DNA from: Wujia chipingensis
GTDB lineage: Bacteria; Bacillota; Clostridia; Lachnospirales; Lachnospiraceae
Assembly (NCBI RefSeq): GCF_014337155.1
Contig: NZ_CP060632.1
Location: forward strand, 1,929,001-1,993,000
DNA: 64,000 nt
Direction of reading: 5' to 3'
Shown: piece after piece, positions 62,341 to 64,000 of the stretch
How the letters are laid out: the number at the start of each line of letters is the position of its first letter
How positions within the stretch are numbered: the first letter of the stretch is position 1
Made by a program: the position numbers and the translations under genes
Notes under the pieces: model-generated
What the model saw: only the letters and a program-made list of their open reading frames with translations
Databases searched by the model: none
What the model was told of the DNA's origin: nothing

Positions 62341-63183
62341 CTATTTTTTCTCCACATTGATCATATATTTTTTCGCTTCTTCATCAGCATATCCCGCCAA
62401 TGCATATTTATTTATCACAAAAACAAGTTTTTCTGCCTCCTCTTTTTTCCCTTCCAACATTAATCTGCTATATTCTGCCTTTAAGTTGTTATAAGCTATT
62501 CTGGCACTTTCTACAGCCTCTTTTCTCTGTTCCTCTTTCCACTGTCGTCGAACAAAAAATTCATCCAAAACTCTTTCCTTCGCTTGGTACGAAAGAAGCA
62601 TTAAATCCGATAAATCCTCTCGAAATCCCCAAATTTTCTCATACAAATCCTCTGACAATTCCTTCAGTTCAATAGCCCTATCAAGTTCTTCTTCCGATTT
62701 GATTTTTCCTATCCCATTTAATAACTCCTCAACTAAATGATACGCCCTTTCATATGCCTTCTGTTCTCCCAATGCCCCGGCTTCCATATACAAAGCAACA
62801 GCCCTTCTTTTATCTATTGCCTCTTCTGCCTCTGCTTTCGACAATGTAAGATCTATCACTACACCAATAAGAACCTTTACATCTACAAATTTCAAGATGT
62901 CCTCATTTCCATGTAACATTCCACTGATAAGTTTGACTATTTCCTTACTATTATCTATTGCATCATAAGTTTCATTTTTGGAAAAATCATACCGAACAAG
63001 CTGATCCAATGATACATCAAAAAATTGAGCCATACTATCTATTTGTTCAATACTCGGTTTTGTCTCACCCGTTTCCCATTTTGCAACAGTTCCTCTACTA
63101 CTTTCACCAATTTTCTCAGCAAATTTCTCCTGAGATAATCCTTTCCTCTTTCTTAAAATGCTAATATTTTTACTTAAAAACAT
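62341..63183 (-). CDS. XRE-family regulator with helical C-terminal domain
   Basis: A 280-residue regulator with a Cro/CI helix-turn-helix domain (ISILRKRKGLSQEKFAEKIGESSRGTVAKWETGETKPS) and a ~200-residue all-helical, TPR-like part that could bind a ligand or partner. It lies 100 bases upstream of the PLD-ATPase gene in the same direction and probably controls the cassette. Codons of its KWETG motif (63068-63083) contain a stretch like the attachment site used by the 14 kb element. Confidence 0.85.
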   Translation of the reverse strand: MFLSKNISILRKRKGLSQEKFAEKIGESSRGTVAKWETGETKPSIEQIDSMAQFFDVSLDQLVRYDFSKNETYDAIDNSKEIVKLISGMLHGNEDILKFVDVKVLIGVVIDLTLSKAEAEEAIDKRRAVALYMEAGALGEQKAYERAYHLVEELLNGIGKIKSEEELDRAIELKELSEDLYEKIWGFREDLSDLMLLSYQAKERVLDEFFVRRQWKEEQRKEAVESARIAYNNLKAEYSRLMLEGKKEEAEKLVFVINKYALAGYADEEAKKYMINVEKK

Positions 63184-63339
63184 ATTGTGACCTCCTATCT
63201 GTTCTTTTGATGATCATATTTTACTTTCTTTTCCGTACTCTTTCGATACATAATCGCGAACTTTTTGTTCTTTTAACGTACATTTTATACATTTTTATAT
63301 ATAATATACATACATCAAAATGCATATACCTTCCCTAAT

Positions 63340-63365
63340 TATAAAAAGAGCCGATCCCTCGACTC
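63340..63365 (-). terminator. intrinsic terminator after the MFS gene
   Basis: Hairpin GAGTCGA-GGGA-TCGGCTC followed by TTTTTAT on the minus strand. Confidence 0.75.
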
Positions 63366-63403
63366 TCTAAACTTCCCTACAAAATATTCTCTTCCTCTCC
63401 CCC

Positions 63404-64000
63404 TCAAGACACCCCATCTTCCCCAAATCTCATCCTCACTTTCTTTCCTTCTCCCTTTTCTTCCGCGGTCGCCATCCGGAACACAATCATTCCGAGTACA
63501 AAGAACACGGATATCGCGCCTACTCCGATATTCACCTTGCCGGTCACCTGCGAGATCAGGCTGATTACGGTTGTTCCAAGGAAGGATGCACCTTTTCCGC
63601 ATATATCCATCAGACCAAAATATTCGCCGGATTTTTCCGGCGGTATGATCTTGGCGAAATACGACCGGGATAACGCCTGAATTCCGCCCTGGAATATGCC
63701 AACCAGAATCGCCAGAACCCAGAACTGCCACTGCTCCCTCAGGAAGATAGCGAATATGGCAATGCCAAGATATGCTCCAATACAGATTGTGATGAGTCGT
63801 TCTGTTTTATAACAATTGGCTAACTTGCCGAATATGATTGCAAAAGGGAATGCTACGATCTGTGTGACAAGCAGTGCCAGAAGCAGTTTCGTACTGTCAA
63901 ATCCGAGCGCGGTTCCATAGGCGGTTGCCATATCAATGATCGTGTAGACGCCATCGATGTAGAAGAAAAATGCCAGCAGGAACAGGAAGATTTTCTTCTC
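63404..64000 (-). CDS. MFS transporter (UMF1/Atg22-like), 5' end off the window
   Basis: The last ~198 residues of a major facilitator protein; the frame is open to the right edge (reading LFLLAFFFYIDGVYTIIDMATAYG). Five to six membrane helices are seen. The FFYIDGVYTIIDMA block is typical of the UMF1 family, whose bacterial members have no settled substrate. A charged C-terminal tail follows the last helix. It forms the right border of the defence island. Confidence 0.85.
   Translation of the reverse strand, partial: EKKIFLFLLAFFFYIDGVYTIIDMATAYGTALGFDSTKLLLALLVTQIVAFPFAIIFGKLANCYKTERLITICIGAYLGIAIFAIFLREQWQFWVLAILVGIFQGGIQALSRSYFAKIIPPEKSGEYFGLMDICGKGASFLGTTVISLISQVTGKVNIGVGAISVFFVLGMIVFRMATAEEKGEGKKVRMRFGEDGVS

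Noticed and set aside
1..64000. tRNA or rRNA genes
   Set aside because: No clover-leaf T-arm sequences or rRNA stretches were noticed on either strand by reading; a tRNAscan run would settle it.

Overview
The window looks like a Lachnospiraceae-type gut Firmicute (Roseburia / Agathobacter / Eubacterium rectale-like). The evidence is the gene content (meso-diaminopimelate dehydrogenase, bile salt hydrolase, dcw cluster headed by mraZ), strong AGGAGG ribosome sites, large serine recombinase and Tn916-type integrase modules, and AT-biased coding. Almost all genes lie on the minus strand. No tRNA, rRNA or CRISPR array was seen.

Region by region. (1) 1-7.2 kb, core: in minus-strand order ychF, lgt, mraZ, rsmH, ftsL-like and two tandem class B penicillin-binding proteins, the second cut by the window edge. 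An array of five helically phased TGG repeats in front of mraZ looks like the MraZ operator. (2) 7.3-17.3 kb, accessory: an orphan Tn916-type excisionase, then an AT-rich block (bile salt hydrolase, small alarmone synthetase, two phospholipase D/cardiolipin synthase-type enzymes, a two-component system, an FUSC membrane protein and a CDP-alcohol phosphatidyltransferase). The block lies between two nearly identical, internally deleted IS4-type transposase remnants. It reads as a membrane-lipid and bile-stress island. (3) 17.36-31.47 kb: a 14.1 kb integrative mobilizable element with a large serine recombinase, TnpW, VapE-like helicase, CHC2 primase, MobQ-type relaxase, oriT and iteron-like repeats. 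Its cargo is an ABC transporter with a two-component system. The element splits a 68-codon xre gene whose halves lie at 17.3 and 31.5 kb, and its ends form a 20-bp near-perfect inverted repeat. (4) 31.8-49.05 kb, core metabolism: ddh-nhaC-eamA, an LTA-synthase-like protein, methyltransferase, Hsp33, PHP phosphoesterase, NSS symporter, D-lactate dehydrogenase, BirA, endonuclease IV, HD protein, PhoH and low-molecular-weight phosphatase. Two copies of a structured leader RNA with covarying stems precede ddh and the D-lactate dehydrogenase gene. (5) 49.2-63.2 kb, defence island: a two-gene CBASS-like pair (SLATT effector plus CD-NTase), tyrosine integrase with excisionase-like partner, decayed ICE genes, a MamI-like restriction-modification system with two paralogous nuclease subunits, and a four-gene cassette I do not recognise (phospholipase D-ATPase fusion, two unknown proteins, XRE regulator). 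(6) 63.4-64 kb: the end of an MFS transporter, cut by the right edge.

The most notable signals are these. The MTase promoter of the MamI-like system carries two tandem GATNNNNATC palindromes, which is the known MamI recognition sequence and suggests self-regulation through its own target. A PLD-ATPase cassette may be an undescribed defence system. The covarying leader RNAs have no obvious identity. The 14 kb element shows its attL, attR, reconstructed attP and attB, and oriT in sequence. Starts were re-chosen from ribosome-binding sites where the longest open frame was implausible.
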